Assembly (NCBI GenBank): GCA_030694465.1
Contig: JAUXYJ010000081.1
Coordinates: 62,001 to 126,000, forward strand
DNA length: 64,000 nucleotides
DNA from: Deltaproteobacteria bacterium
Lineage (GTDB): Bacteria; Myxococcota_A; Polyangia; Polyangiales; Ga0077539
Direction of reading: 5' to 3'
Position numbers and translations under genes: made by a program. Position 1 is the first letter of the stretch; every line of letters starts with the position of its first letter. The notes under the pieces were generated by a model. It made no database searches, had not been told where the DNA came from, and saw only the letters and a program-made list of their open reading frames with translations. Below are positions 1-8,801 of the stretch, piece by piece.

Positions 1-2
1 AA

Positions 3-1136
3 ATCGACGCCGAAATTCGCTCGCTTGAGATCATCGCAGGGCGTCGCGCGGATGACTGGATGAGCCTCGAGACCGTCGCATCGCTCTATCTCCGACGCGT
101 GTCGCTCACCTCGGACTACGAGGACTACGGGCACGCCGAAGAAGCGATCGAGCGGTCTTTTCGCAGGGGAAATGGCATTGGGCCATTCTTGCTTCGTGCC
201 CAGCTTAACTACACGCTCCACCGGCTCGATCGCGTAGGCCCCGACCTCGACGCGATCTTGCGCGGAGTCATTGTGCGGGTCTCGACGCGCGAGGCCGTCG
301 CTGAGCTCCGCGCAGATGTGCTCTTTCACTCGGGCCACTATCCCGAAGCGCGCGCAGCCTACGAGGCCCTGGTGGCCGAAGATCGCTCGCCCTCGCGTCT
401 GGCTGCGCTCGCGCAGTACCGATGGAAGACCGGTGATTTCGCAGGTGCAGACGCTCTCTTGGTCGCAGCACATCGCGCGGCTGAGCGACGCTCGCCCGAG
501 CTTCGCGCGTGGTTGCACTTGGTGCACGGCCTCATGGAGCTCGACCGGGGGCGCTGGCCTGATGCGCTCTCACACTATCGCGAGGGGTTGGTCTTGCGCC
601 CAGGCTACTGGCTCTTGCAAGAGCACGAGGCAGAGATCCTGACGTTGCAGGGGCAGGGTGAGCGCACTCTCCCGCGCTACGTAGATCTCATCGAGCGCAC
701 CAATAACCCCGAGTTCATGGATGCTGCGGCCGAGATCTTGGAGGCACGCGGAGATCATGCAGGCGCGCAGCGATGGGTGGCTCGCGCGAGGGCGGTGTAC
801 GACGCGAGATTGCAGCGGTTTCCAGAGGCGGTCGCGGGTCACGCGATCGAGCACTTTCTCGCGCATGATCCTACGCGTGCGGTGAGCATCGCCGAGGCCA
901 ATGTGCGTGCGAGACCCGGCGGTGAAGCGCAGGTGCATCTCGCTCGTGCGCTTCATGCCGTGGGTCGCCATGCCGAGGCCAAGACCGTGATCGATCGTGT
1001 CCTCGCGAGCGCTTGGCGCACGGCCGAGCTGCACGCCACAGCGTCTAAGATCTTTGCCTCGCTCGGTCTCGCGCCTCGCGCCACAGAGCAACGTGCGCGG
1101 GCGATCGCCCTCAATCCTCACGCGATGGATCCGTAG
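3..1136 (+). CDS. TPR-repeat protein, 5' end outside window
   Basis: The reading frame is open from base 3, so the gene very probably begins upstream and the ATG at 60 is internal. The visible part is about 377 residues. It is an all-helical, Ala/Arg/Glu-rich protein with repeated Y-P-E-A-R-A-A-Y-E-A-L style helix pairs typical of tetratricopeptide repeats, which mediate protein-protein contacts. No signal peptide can be judged because the N-terminus is missing. The stop TAG overlaps the GTG start of the next gene (TAGTG), which indicates translational coupling with the propeller, cytochrome and Cys-rich genes that follow. The exact role is unknown; it is probably an assembly or scaffolding factor for the exported proteins of this operon (inference). 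Confidence 0.8.
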   Translation: MDAEIRSLEIIAGRRADDWMSLETVASLYLRRVSLTSDYEDYGHAEEAIERSFRRGNGIGPFLLRAQLNYTLHRLDRVGPDLDAILRGVIVRVSTREAVAELRADVLFHSGHYPEARAAYEALVAEDRSPSRLAALAQYRWKTGDFAGADALLVAAHRAAERRSPELRAWLHLVHGLMELDRGRWPDALSHYREGLVLRPGYWLLQEHEAEILTLQGQGERTLPRYVDLIERTNNPEFMDAAAEILEARGDHAGAQRWVARARAVYDARLQRFPEAVAGHAIEHFLAHDPTRAVSIAEANVRARPGGEAQVHLARALHAVGRHAEAKTVIDRVLASAWRTAELHATASKIFASLGLAPRATEQRARAIALNPHAMDP

Positions 1137-2302
1137 TGTCGTCGTGGACGCGCGCCGTGTTGGGTGCGGTGGCGCGATGCGCGATGGTGTGCGCGGGGGT
1201 CTCGTGCGCCAACGTGAGTTGGCCTGACGCGGTCACTGTTCGCCAGAAAAATCCCAGTGATTTGTGGGTCCTCTGGTTAGACGGAGCGTCCGATCAGCTC
1301 GTGGTCCAGTCGCTCGATACGCACGCTCCGGCGCATGCACGGGTCGCGCTCGGCGACGATCCGGTGGGCAGTGATGGGCTCTCTGCGATCCGGCTCGATC
1401 GCGCGCGGGGACGTGTGATCGTTGCGCTCGCGCCTCCGCTCTCGCCGCATCCTCCAGGGCCTCATGGACAGCATCCACAGGTCCCACAAGAGGCCCAGCT
1501 GCTGTCGCTCTCTCTGGACACGCTTCGAGCCCTCTACGTTGCGCGGACAGAGCCATTTTCATCAGTAATATCGAGAACTTATGCGGATTCTCTTTGGCTG
1601 AGTAGTGTCGACTTCTTGGCCGCGAGTGATGGCTCTCGCCCGCGCGGGGATCGCGTCGGAGTGATCAGCGTGTTTGATCCTGCGACGCTTACGCGCACGG
1701 CGCAGCATCGAGTCTGCATGGTGCCGCATGACGTGGTGCTCACTCCAGAGCGTGCATACATCGCGTGCCTTGGAGAAGATCAGCTCATCACGCTTGCGCT
1801 CGCGAGCGGTGAGGTCTCGCGCACGAGCGTCGGAGATTCGCCGGGGGTTTTTCCGTCGGTTCGCTATGCGCCTCGGCACCTCGCGCTCGACGCTGTGAGG
1901 CAGCGGCTGTGGGTCACTTTGCAGAGCGAGCGGGCGCTGCTGTCCCTAGACCTCCGCGGGGGTTCAATGCGCCCGCGCGCACGCCTCGCGCACAGGGGCA
2001 TCGCCCTCGCGCCGGTGCTGCTCTTGGACGGAGAGCTTGCCGTCGCGACGCGTGAGCCGCCCTCGCTGTTCATCGTGCGCGGAGACTCCATCGCAGAGAC
2101 GTTGCCGATCGACCCGAGTGAGTGCAGCGTACCGGTAGCGCTAGAGCAATCTGCAGACGGTCGTGTCTGGTTGCTCTGCGAAAACACAGACCGTTCGGGC
2201 GCGATGCTCTCGGTGCGGCTCTCGCCCACGGCGCGAATCGAGGACCGCTGGGAGCTTGCGGGGGTCCCGCGCGCGATGGCGCTCTGGGGGCCCACGCGAT
2301 GA
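1136..2302 (+). CDS. exported beta-propeller (YncE-like) protein
   Basis: A 388-residue protein with a GTG start that overlaps the stop of the TPR gene. A hydrophobic N-terminal leader (residues about 8-25) contains A-G-V-S-C, a weak lipobox, so it is exported and possibly lipid-anchored. The rest is built of beta-rich blocks of about 40 residues with recurring phrases such as VISVFDPATL, PHDVVLTPERAYIAC and RHLALDAVRQRLWVT. This is the look of the seven-bladed YncE/surface-layer propellers that bind partners or cofactors. The stop overlaps the ATG of the cytochrome gene (ATGA), so the two are likely co-translated. Assignment to the propeller class is by pattern; ligand and partner are unknown. 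Confidence 0.75.
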   Translation: MSSWTRAVLGAVARCAMVCAGVSCANVSWPDAVTVRQKNPSDLWVLWLDGASDQLVVQSLDTHAPAHARVALGDDPVGSDGLSAIRLDRARGRVIVALAPPLSPHPPGPHGQHPQVPQEAQLLSLSLDTLRALYVARTEPFSSVISRTYADSLWLSSVDFLAASDGSRPRGDRVGVISVFDPATLTRTAQHRVCMVPHDVVLTPERAYIACLGEDQLITLALASGEVSRTSVGDSPGVFPSVRYAPRHLALDAVRQRLWVTLQSERALLSLDLRGGSMRPRARLAHRGIALAPVLLLDGELAVATREPPSLFIVRGDSIAETLPIDPSECSVPVALEQSADGRVWLLCENTDRSGAMLSVRLSPTARIEDRWELAGVPRAMALWGPTR

Positions 2303-3009
2303 GCGCCAGAGGGCTCTTGTTCGGGCTCTGCATCGCGTTGGTGGTCACAGGGTGCGCGGCCGAGCCGTCGAGTGCTCCGCTCAGAGACCCTGCGCTGTCT
2401 CGCTCGCGGTTTAACCAAGTGTCTTGCGCCCACTGTCACGACGTCGGAGACGGGGTGGGCGAGAGGCTCTTGCCGGGGGCGTCCTTGCAGGGAGTGCTCA
2501 CACGGACTCAGTTCTGGGGAGGCGCGTTTGACTCAGCAAAATCAGCTGCAAACGAGTGTTTTACCCATTTCATGCGTGGCGAGCCTCTCGCACAAGAGCC
2601 CGAGGCCGAGCGCGCGCTGTTGCGCTCGCTCACAGTGTTGTCGCCTCCCAGCGCTTCTCCGTCTGAGTCCTTTGCGTGGACCCTCGAGAGAGCCCCTCAG
2701 GCGCCCGCTGGGGGCGACGCAGCGCGCGGAGCGACACTCTACGCCCGTGCTTGCGTTAGCTGCCATGGAGAGGCTCATACGGGGCTTGGGCGGCTTGCGC
2801 TCGCGCCAGTGCTCCCAGAGGACACCGAGCGGACGCACACTGCCGCGAGGGGCTACACGGACGAGACGCTGCGCCAGACGTTTGCGTACAAGATTCGCCT
2901 GGGTTCGTACGACGGGCTAGCGGGGACGATGCCTCCGTTTTCGCTTGAGGCTCTGTCACGCGCGGACGTCGCGGATTTAGTGGCGTTTCTTGCGCCGGTG
3001 CTTCGTTGA
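2299..3009 (+). CDS. diheme cytochrome c lipoprotein
   Basis: A 236-residue protein. The start is the ATG at 2299, which overlaps the upstream stop and gives a clean lipoprotein leader ending V-V-T-G-C (Cys19). Two c-type heme sites are visible, CAHCH at about 43-47 and CVSCH at about 152-156. A likely Met ligand lies in GTMPPF near residue 211 for the second heme, and F-M-R-G-E near 91 is a candidate for the first. This is an electron-transfer protein on the outer face of a membrane. It sits in an operon with the propeller and a small Cys-rich exported protein, so a periplasmic redox complex is plausible. The electron donor and acceptor are unknown. Confidence 0.88.
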   Translation: MSARGLLFGLCIALVVTGCAAEPSSAPLRDPALSRSRFNQVSCAHCHDVGDGVGERLLPGASLQGVLTRTQFWGGAFDSAKSAANECFTHFMRGEPLAQEPEAERALLRSLTVLSPPSASPSESFAWTLERAPQAPAGGDAARGATLYARACVSCHGEAHTGLGRLALAPVLPEDTERTHTAARGYTDETLRQTFAYKIRLGSYDGLAGTMPPFSLEALSRADVADLVAFLAPVLR

Positions 3010-3377
3010 TGGGTCGCCCGCTGTGCGATGCTTACGGGATGGTCCCTTGCGATCGATCTCTTGCGTTTTTGCGGCGGCTCGCGTTGCTGGGAGCGGCCGC
3101 AGCGATGATGCCTGCTTGTGCAGTGGCTGAGGCGCAGCAGCTGGCGCCACGCCCACGACCGGGCCGCACGTTTCGGGTTTCGCGGTGTCCTGGGACCTAT
3201 GCGCCGGGGACCTCGTGTACGGCCTCGATCGCACCTGCAGGGGCGGGGCGTGCGACCTGCACGCGGCAGAACTATGCGTGTGTCTGTCGCGGGATTCGGC
3301 CAGACGTGGCGCGGTGGGACTGTGACTTTTTCGGGCCCAACCGTGGGCCGCTGCCGCCTCCGGACATGCCCACGTAG
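3009..3377 (+). CDS. small exported Cys-rich protein with GPLPPP tail
   Basis: About 122 residues. The ATG at 3009 overlaps the cytochrome stop (TGATG); an internal ATG at 3039 is an alternative. A hydrophobic leader (L-R-R-L-A-L-L-G-A-A-A-A-M-M-P-A-C) is followed by a compact domain with paired cysteines: C-x-C, nine residues, W-x-C, then seven residues and GPLPPP. The same arrangement occurs in the exported protein encoded at 14544-14846, so this is a small family of disulfide-stabilised secreted proteins. I recognise no catalytic motif. It is the last gene of the TPR/propeller/cytochrome operon. Confidence 0.7.
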   Translation: MGRPLCDAYGMVPCDRSLAFLRRLALLGAAAAMMPACAVAEAQQLAPRPRPGRTFRVSRCPGTYAPGTSCTASIAPAGAGRATCTRQNYACVCRGIRPDVARWDCDFFGPNRGPLPPPDMPT

Positions 3378-3435
3378 ATCTCACGCGCTGAGCAAAATCC
3401 TAGAGAGGGCGGATCCCTGGTACGCTCACCGGTTG

Positions 3436-5337
3436 ATGAGTGAGCGGGAGTTTGTCGTCGAGTCCAGCCGTGTCATGAGCGCTTCGAGCGATGTGGTGTG
3501 GGCGCTCGTGAGTGACACCAACCGAGTGGATCGTGCGGTGGGGCTTTCGTCAGGCGAATACCGCTATGAACTGCTCGATCCCAGCGACCCGAGCTCGCGC
3601 GAGCGGGTGGCTGAGGCGCGCGAGCTGGGGCTCCGAGTGCGCTGGGTCGAGCCGCCCTACGAGTGGGTCGAGGGGCGCTCGGTGCGGGGTGAGCGACGCT
3701 TTCTAGAAGGGCCTGTGAGTCGTGGAGGCTTTGAGGTCTCACTCCTCGCGCAGGGCGATCGCACAGAGGTCCGCACGCGCTTGTATGTGAAGACCTCGAA
3801 CGTCTTAGGAAAGCTCGGGCTCTTGTTTCGCCAGGGCACCATGAAGCGCAACTGCGAGCGCTACCTTGAGAGCATCGATGGCACTTTGGGCGTACTCAAG
3901 CGCCAGCTGGCTGCGCGTGATGCGAGCGCGGAGCCTGCGGCTGCGTTTGTTCGGCGGGCGCTGTACGACACGAAGCTCGCGCCCATTGCGGCCGGTCCAA
4001 GCTCGGCGGTCAACGAGGTCGAGCTTATGGAGCGCGCGCGCGTGTTCGAGAGTGCGCCGGTGAGCGCAGAGATCCGTGCGAAATTACTGGGATTTTTGCG
4101 TGAGCGTGCAGACGACGAGCTCTCGCCCATTCGTCCCTTCGAGCTGTGCGCTACGTGGAAGAGCGCCAGACGCGAGGTCTTGCGTACGTTCTTGTATGCG
4201 GCGCGGGCGGGCCTCGTGGATCTTCGTTGGCAGCTCAATTGTCCGACGTGTCGCGTGGGGGCGCAGAACGTCGAGAGCCTGTCGTCGGTAAAAAATACTG
4301 CGCACTGCGAGGCCTGTAACATCGATTTTGGCCTGGATTTTTCGAAGCATGTCGAGGCCGTGTTTGTCCCCAACCCCGCGGTACGACGGGTCGAGAGCGC
4401 GGTGTTCTGCGCGAGCTCTCCGTGGTTTAAGCCGCACGTCTTTGCGCAGGTCCGTGTCGAGCCACACAGCGAGCGCGTCCTCAGCGCGCCCTTGCCCGAC
4501 GGCGAGCTGCTGGTCCGAACGCTCGAAGGAAATCGTCGCGCCTTTGTTGAACTCACTGCGCGGCCAGACGCCCTGAGTGTCACTGTTTCGACGAGCGAAT
4601 TTACAGTGGAATCGTCACAGAGTACGGGCTCGGATGACACGGTTCTCACGCTGCGCAATGACACGGACCGGGCGCACTATGTTCTCTTCGAGCGCGCAGG
4701 CTGGAACGCGGACATCGTCCTCGGCAGCGCGATCGCGTCGATGCCCGAGTTCTTGGATCTGTTCGCGACCGAGGCTCCCGCGTCGGGCGTCGAGCTGTCT
4801 GTGTCGGCGCTTACCCTGATGTTTACCGACCTCACGGGCTCGACGGCCATGTACGAACGGCTAGGCGATGCGCGCGCATTTGCGCTTGTTCAAGAGCACT
4901 TTGCCATCGTGATCGACGCCATCGGAAGACACGGCGGGGCTGTGATCAAGACCATGGGGGACGCGGTGATGGCGAACTTTGTCACGCCGGTGGACGCGCT
5001 GCGTGCGTCGCTCGAGATGGCCGCGTTGTGTGATCGCGCGCATCACAAAGATGGGCTCTCGATCAAGATTGGGTTTCATCAAGGGCCCTGTCTGGTCGTG
5101 CGTGCAAACGACCGATTGGACTACTTTGGGACCACTGTCAACGTCGCCGCGCGGTTGCAGGCGCAAGCCCACGCCAACGAGATTGTCCTGACGAGCGCTC
5201 TCTCGAAACACCCTGAAATCGCTGCGATTTTGAGTGAACAAGGTTGGCCCATGAGCGAGTTCGACGCGTCGCTCAAGGGCATCGCGGCGATGCAGCGCTT
5301 GGTCCGCGTCGACGCTACCCCGCGCACCGACGGCTGA
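3436..5337 (+). CDS. class III adenylate/guanylate cyclase with N-terminal lipid-binding-like domain
   Basis: 633 residues from the ATG at 3436; upstream in-frame sequence reads through the previous gene and does not look coding. Residues 1-150 resemble a START/SRPBCC polyketide-cyclase-like fold. A middle domain carries C-x-x-C pairs (CPTC and CEAC) that look like a zinc ribbon. The C-terminal domain (about 455-620) is a class III nucleotidyl cyclase: FTDLTGST with the first metal Asp, K-T-M-G-D-A-V with Lys and the second metal Asp, and D-Y-F-G-T-T-V-N-V-A-A-R with the Asn/Arg transition-state pair. It should make cAMP (or cGMP) in the cytoplasm. All catalytic residues appear present. It has no membrane segment. 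Confidence 0.9.
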   Translation: MSEREFVVESSRVMSASSDVVWALVSDTNRVDRAVGLSSGEYRYELLDPSDPSSRERVAEARELGLRVRWVEPPYEWVEGRSVRGERRFLEGPVSRGGFEVSLLAQGDRTEVRTRLYVKTSNVLGKLGLLFRQGTMKRNCERYLESIDGTLGVLKRQLAARDASAEPAAAFVRRALYDTKLAPIAAGPSSAVNEVELMERARVFESAPVSAEIRAKLLGFLRERADDELSPIRPFELCATWKSARREVLRTFLYAARAGLVDLRWQLNCPTCRVGAQNVESLSSVKNTAHCEACNIDFGLDFSKHVEAVFVPNPAVRRVESAVFCASSPWFKPHVFAQVRVEPHSERVLSAPLPDGELLVRTLEGNRRAFVELTARPDALSVTVSTSEFTVESSQSTGSDDTVLTLRNDTDRAHYVLFERAGWNADIVLGSAIASMPEFLDLFATEAPASGVELSVSALTLMFTDLTGSTAMYERLGDARAFALVQEHFAIVIDAIGRHGGAVIKTMGDAVMANFVTPVDALRASLEMAALCDRAHHKDGLSIKIGFHQGPCLVVRANDRLDYFGTTVNVAARLQAQAHANEIVLTSALSKHPEIAAILSEQGWPMSEFDASLKGIAAMQRLVRVDATPRTDG

Positions 5338-5357
5338 TCTGTGCGAGGCTCTTCGCG

Positions 5358-5807
5358 ATGTCTGGGCCCTCAGTGATCGCAGCCAAAATTGCGCTCTTGA
5401 CGCACGCTGTGACCGCCGGGGTCTTGCTCGGTTCGCTTACGCACCTGTGGCTTGTGTGCGAGCGTGGTGCCCCACGCGCAGCGCTCAAGCGCACGTATGC
5501 GTCGGTCGCCCTCACATGCTGGGGGATCCTCTTCGCGCTGGGAGCAGTGATGTATCCGCGGTACCGCGTTCATGTGCGCGCTGAGCAGCTTGATGTGTAC
5601 GCGAGGTGGGCCGCAAAGCTCTTTGATCTCAAAGAGAACCTCGCTCTGATTGCAGGGGTTTTGTTGTTCGCGGTGTGGTTCATGCGATCGATTGAGGGCT
5701 CGCCCGCGCAGGCTCACGCGATGCGTTGGTGCGTGCGTTCGGCGGCGTTGATTGTGTGGTTTGTGGCGCTGTCGGGTCTGCTCGTGACGAGCGTGAGCAG
5801 CGTGTGA
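5358..5807 (+). CDS. small four-helix membrane protein
   Basis: 149 residues from the ATG at 5358, giving MSGPSVIAAKIALL; the longer frame upstream overlaps the cyclase gene and lacks hydrophobic character. About four membrane segments are visible: residues 5-28, 44-64, 90-108 and 123-145. Their spacing, and the conserved-looking K-L-F-D-L-K-E-N loop, suggest a heme-free integral membrane protein of unknown family. The last codons overlap the GTG start of the next membrane gene (GTGTGA), so the two small membrane proteins may form a complex. Confidence 0.7.
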   Translation: MSGPSVIAAKIALLTHAVTAGVLLGSLTHLWLVCERGAPRAALKRTYASVALTCWGILFALGAVMYPRYRVHVRAEQLDVYARWAAKLFDLKENLALIAGVLLFAVWFMRSIEGSPAQAHAMRWCVRSAALIVWFVALSGLLVTSVSSV

Positions 5808-6136
5808 GTCACAGTGATCCACGCGAGTGTGCCGCGGCCATGGGCGCCCTGGGAGGCGCGACCGCGTACCTGGTGACCACCGCTGGGAGAGTTGGAATCT
5901 TCTGGTATTTGCCATACGAATCGCGATGGTCTCTCGCCGTGCCGACCGGAGTGATCGCGATGGACTGGTACGCACGCGCGCTCTGGACGCTGCTTGGACT
6001 CGGGCTCGCGATGGGGTTGGGCTACCGGCTCTCGGGCTATCTCACGAGGCCTCGGTTGAGCGCGCTCTGGAAGTCCGCGGTGGCCGCGTTGCTGTGGTGT
6101 GTGCTGTTCACGACGTTGTGGGTCGTGCGCGGTTAG
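5804..6136 (+). CDS. small membrane protein, GTG start
   Basis: 110 residues. The GTG at 5804 overlaps the stop of the preceding membrane gene, which argues for coupled translation; an ATG at 5840 is the alternative start. Three hydrophobic stretches are visible: about 13-28 (G-A-T-A-Y-L-V-T-T-A-G), 48-66 and 82-104. The motif W-Y-L-P-Y-E-S-R-W sits between the first two. I recognise no family. Function is unknown; pairing with the upstream membrane gene suggests a shared role. Confidence 0.6.
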   Translation: MSHSDPRECAAAMGALGGATAYLVTTAGRVGIFWYLPYESRWSLAVPTGVIAMDWYARALWTLLGLGLAMGLGYRLSGYLTRPRLSALWKSAVAALLWCVLFTTLWVVRG

Positions 6137-6183
6137 CGGTCGTTGGTGGTGGGGGCTTGGTGGGGGCTTGGTGGGGATGGTGG

Positions 6184-6195
6184 CCGCCATGGCGG
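6184..6195. repeat. palindrome CCGCCATGGCGG
   Basis: A perfect 12-bp palindrome in the gap upstream of recA, followed closely by another partial copy (TGCCATGGC). The same 12-mer occurs twice more in the gap at 62645-62679. All three copies are intergenic. Confidence 0.7.
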
Positions 6196-6376
6196 TGCCA
6201 TGGCTGTGGCCACATAACCGCCAGGGGTATAGCGCTAACTACTTGAAATCACAGAGATCTATCCGTTGGCATGCTGTGCGCATTGGGGTCGTTCACGTTG
6301 CGCAATGACACTCGGATGAGCCGGTGTCTTCGCCGACGGATTCATCGAAATCAATCGTACGAAAGAGAGCTCTCCA

Positions 6377-7450
<1,074 letters not shown>

Positions 7451-7458
7451 CGAGAGGC

Positions 7459-8013
7459 TCAGTCTGGGTCAGCGCTGAGCGACGGGCTCGACCCGGTGGC
7501 CGATGGCTGGAGGCGAATCGAGATGGACGTGTTGCGATTGGCCTGCACAAATACGTCTGATTCGTGCGTGACATAGCCAGGAGCTTGCACTGCCAAGTGG
7601 TGTGCGCGGCCGGCCTCTAGCGGACCGCTGAGCGCGAGCGTTCCGGACATCCCGAGCGGTGTGTGATCCACCGTCACGTCGACGTCGACAGCGGGGGTGA
7701 CCTCGACGCGTAGCGTGCCCGTGCGGTTGTGAGCGAGCGCCTGTGAGATGACCTGGCCGTGCGCGTGGGGGCACACGGCGTGGGCGCTAATTGGCGCGGG
7801 ACGGAGGCGCATCCAAGTGAGCCCCGCGACCGCGACGAGCAGGGCGATCGCGGTCAGCGTGGGGATCCGCGTTGATGGCGCTGCAGCGTAGCCCGCGGAC
7901 GAGTCCTCGGCGGTCTTCGCTCGCAGCGCAGCGCGGAGCGACTCGTTCTCGCGACGCAGGGTCTCGAGTGCTTGCAGTGCCGCTTCGTGTTCGTCTCGGT
8001 AGGGGTCGCTCAT
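7459..8013 (-). CDS. single-pass membrane protein with coiled coil and PEGA-like domain
   Basis: 184 residues from the ATG at 8013; a GTG directly in front at 8016 is possible. Residues 8-40 form a charged coiled coil (H-E-A-A-L-Q-A-L-E-T-L-R-R-E-N-E-S-L-R). A membrane segment follows at about 50-70 (I-P-T-L-T-A-I-A-L-L-V-A-V-A-G-L). The outer part (about 95-170) has the beta-rich V-T-V-D-H-T-P-L-G and V-Q-A-P-G-Y-V pattern of PEGA domains, which occur on myxobacterial kinases and surface proteins. It lies convergent to recA with an 8-base gap. Function is unknown; attachment to cell-wall or envelope components is a guess. Confidence 0.75.
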   Translation of the reverse strand: MSDPYRDEHEAALQALETLRRENESLRAALRAKTAEDSSAGYAAAPSTRIPTLTAIALLVAVAGLTWMRLRPAPISAHAVCPHAHGQVISQALAHNRTGTLRVEVTPAVDVDVTVDHTPLGMSGTLALSGPLEAGRAHHLAVQAPGYVTHESDVFVQANRNTSISIRLQPSATGSSPSLSADPD

Positions 8014-8055
8014 CACGCTTGTCTTGCGCCACTGTAGCGCGTCCCTGGCAGAGGT

Positions 8056-8601
8056 TTAGGCGTTTGCGAGCGCGACCATGCGATCGAGCAGCGGGTCCAC
8101 GGCGTTGTTCGCAACGCGTCCCCACTGGTGGTGATGAAAGCGGCCATTGCGGTCAATGAGCGCGATGTTTGACGCGTTGTCGTGCATGCCAAGCCGCGTG
8201 ATCATCGTGCGATCCCAATCGAGCCAGAGCTCGAGATGGTTCGAGTTCGCGACGGTCGCGATCGCTTGCCCTGCAAAGTAGCGAGAGGGCCATGTGTTGT
8301 ACTCGGCTACGTTGCACGCTGCGACGAGCGCGAAGCGGTTGGCGAGGGCTCTGTCCGCGTTGAAGCGTCGTCCCATGGCGTCTTTGACGTGCTGATTGAC
8401 GTTGATCGCGCCGCGGGTTTCGTAAAAGAGCACGACGGTTTTTCCGCGTAGTTGCGAGAGCGAGCGTGTGCGACCGCTTGTTGTGACGAGGCTGGCTTCG
8501 ACGACGGTCCCTAGCGGCGAGGACTGAGCGCGCGCGCTGAGGGCGCCTAGTGAGCCTGCGCCCATTGCTAGAGAAGCGTGCAAAAAACCTCGTCGATTCA
8601 T
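8056..8601 (-). CDS. Tat-exported thioredoxin-fold (redoxin-like) protein
   Basis: 181 residues from the ATG at 8601, chosen because it yields M-N-R-R-G-F-L-H-A-S, a twin-arginine leader ending near A-R-A-Q. The mature part reads like a peroxiredoxin/YtfJ-type thioredoxin fold: L-S-Q-L-R-G-K-T-V-V-L-F-Y-E, a central helix, and I-A-L-I-D-R-N-G-R-F-H-H-H near the end. The usual CxxC active site is absent; the only mature Cys is in A-A-C-N. So it may be a redox-inactive or one-Cys relative. It is divergent from the desaturase gene, sharing a 200-base promoter region. Confidence 0.75.
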   Translation of the reverse strand: MNRRGFLHASLAMGAGSLGALSARAQSSPLGTVVEASLVTTSGRTRSLSQLRGKTVVLFYETRGAINVNQHVKDAMGRRFNADRALANRFALVAACNVAEYNTWPSRYFAGQAIATVANSNHLELWLDWDRTMITRLGMHDNASNIALIDRNGRFHHHQWGRVANNAVDPLLDRMVALANA

Positions 8602-8801
8602 TCTAAGTTGCTTTCTGTGGGACCTGTGAAGGGAGTGTGAATGGGGGTCTTCGTGTGTGAATGACTCTGGCAAACCCACGATGAAGAGTCGGTGACGGCG
8701 AACAGGATATACGATGCTCGCAGCGATCCATTCTGTGCGGGGCATCGTCTGATTGATTGCACAACGCTTCGAAGTGTCATGGCATCGCACGACAACCTCG
8801 T

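Noticed and set aside
6137..6376. SOS box upstream of recA
   Set aside because: No sequence here matches a LexA site that I know, including myxobacterial types; left unclaimed.
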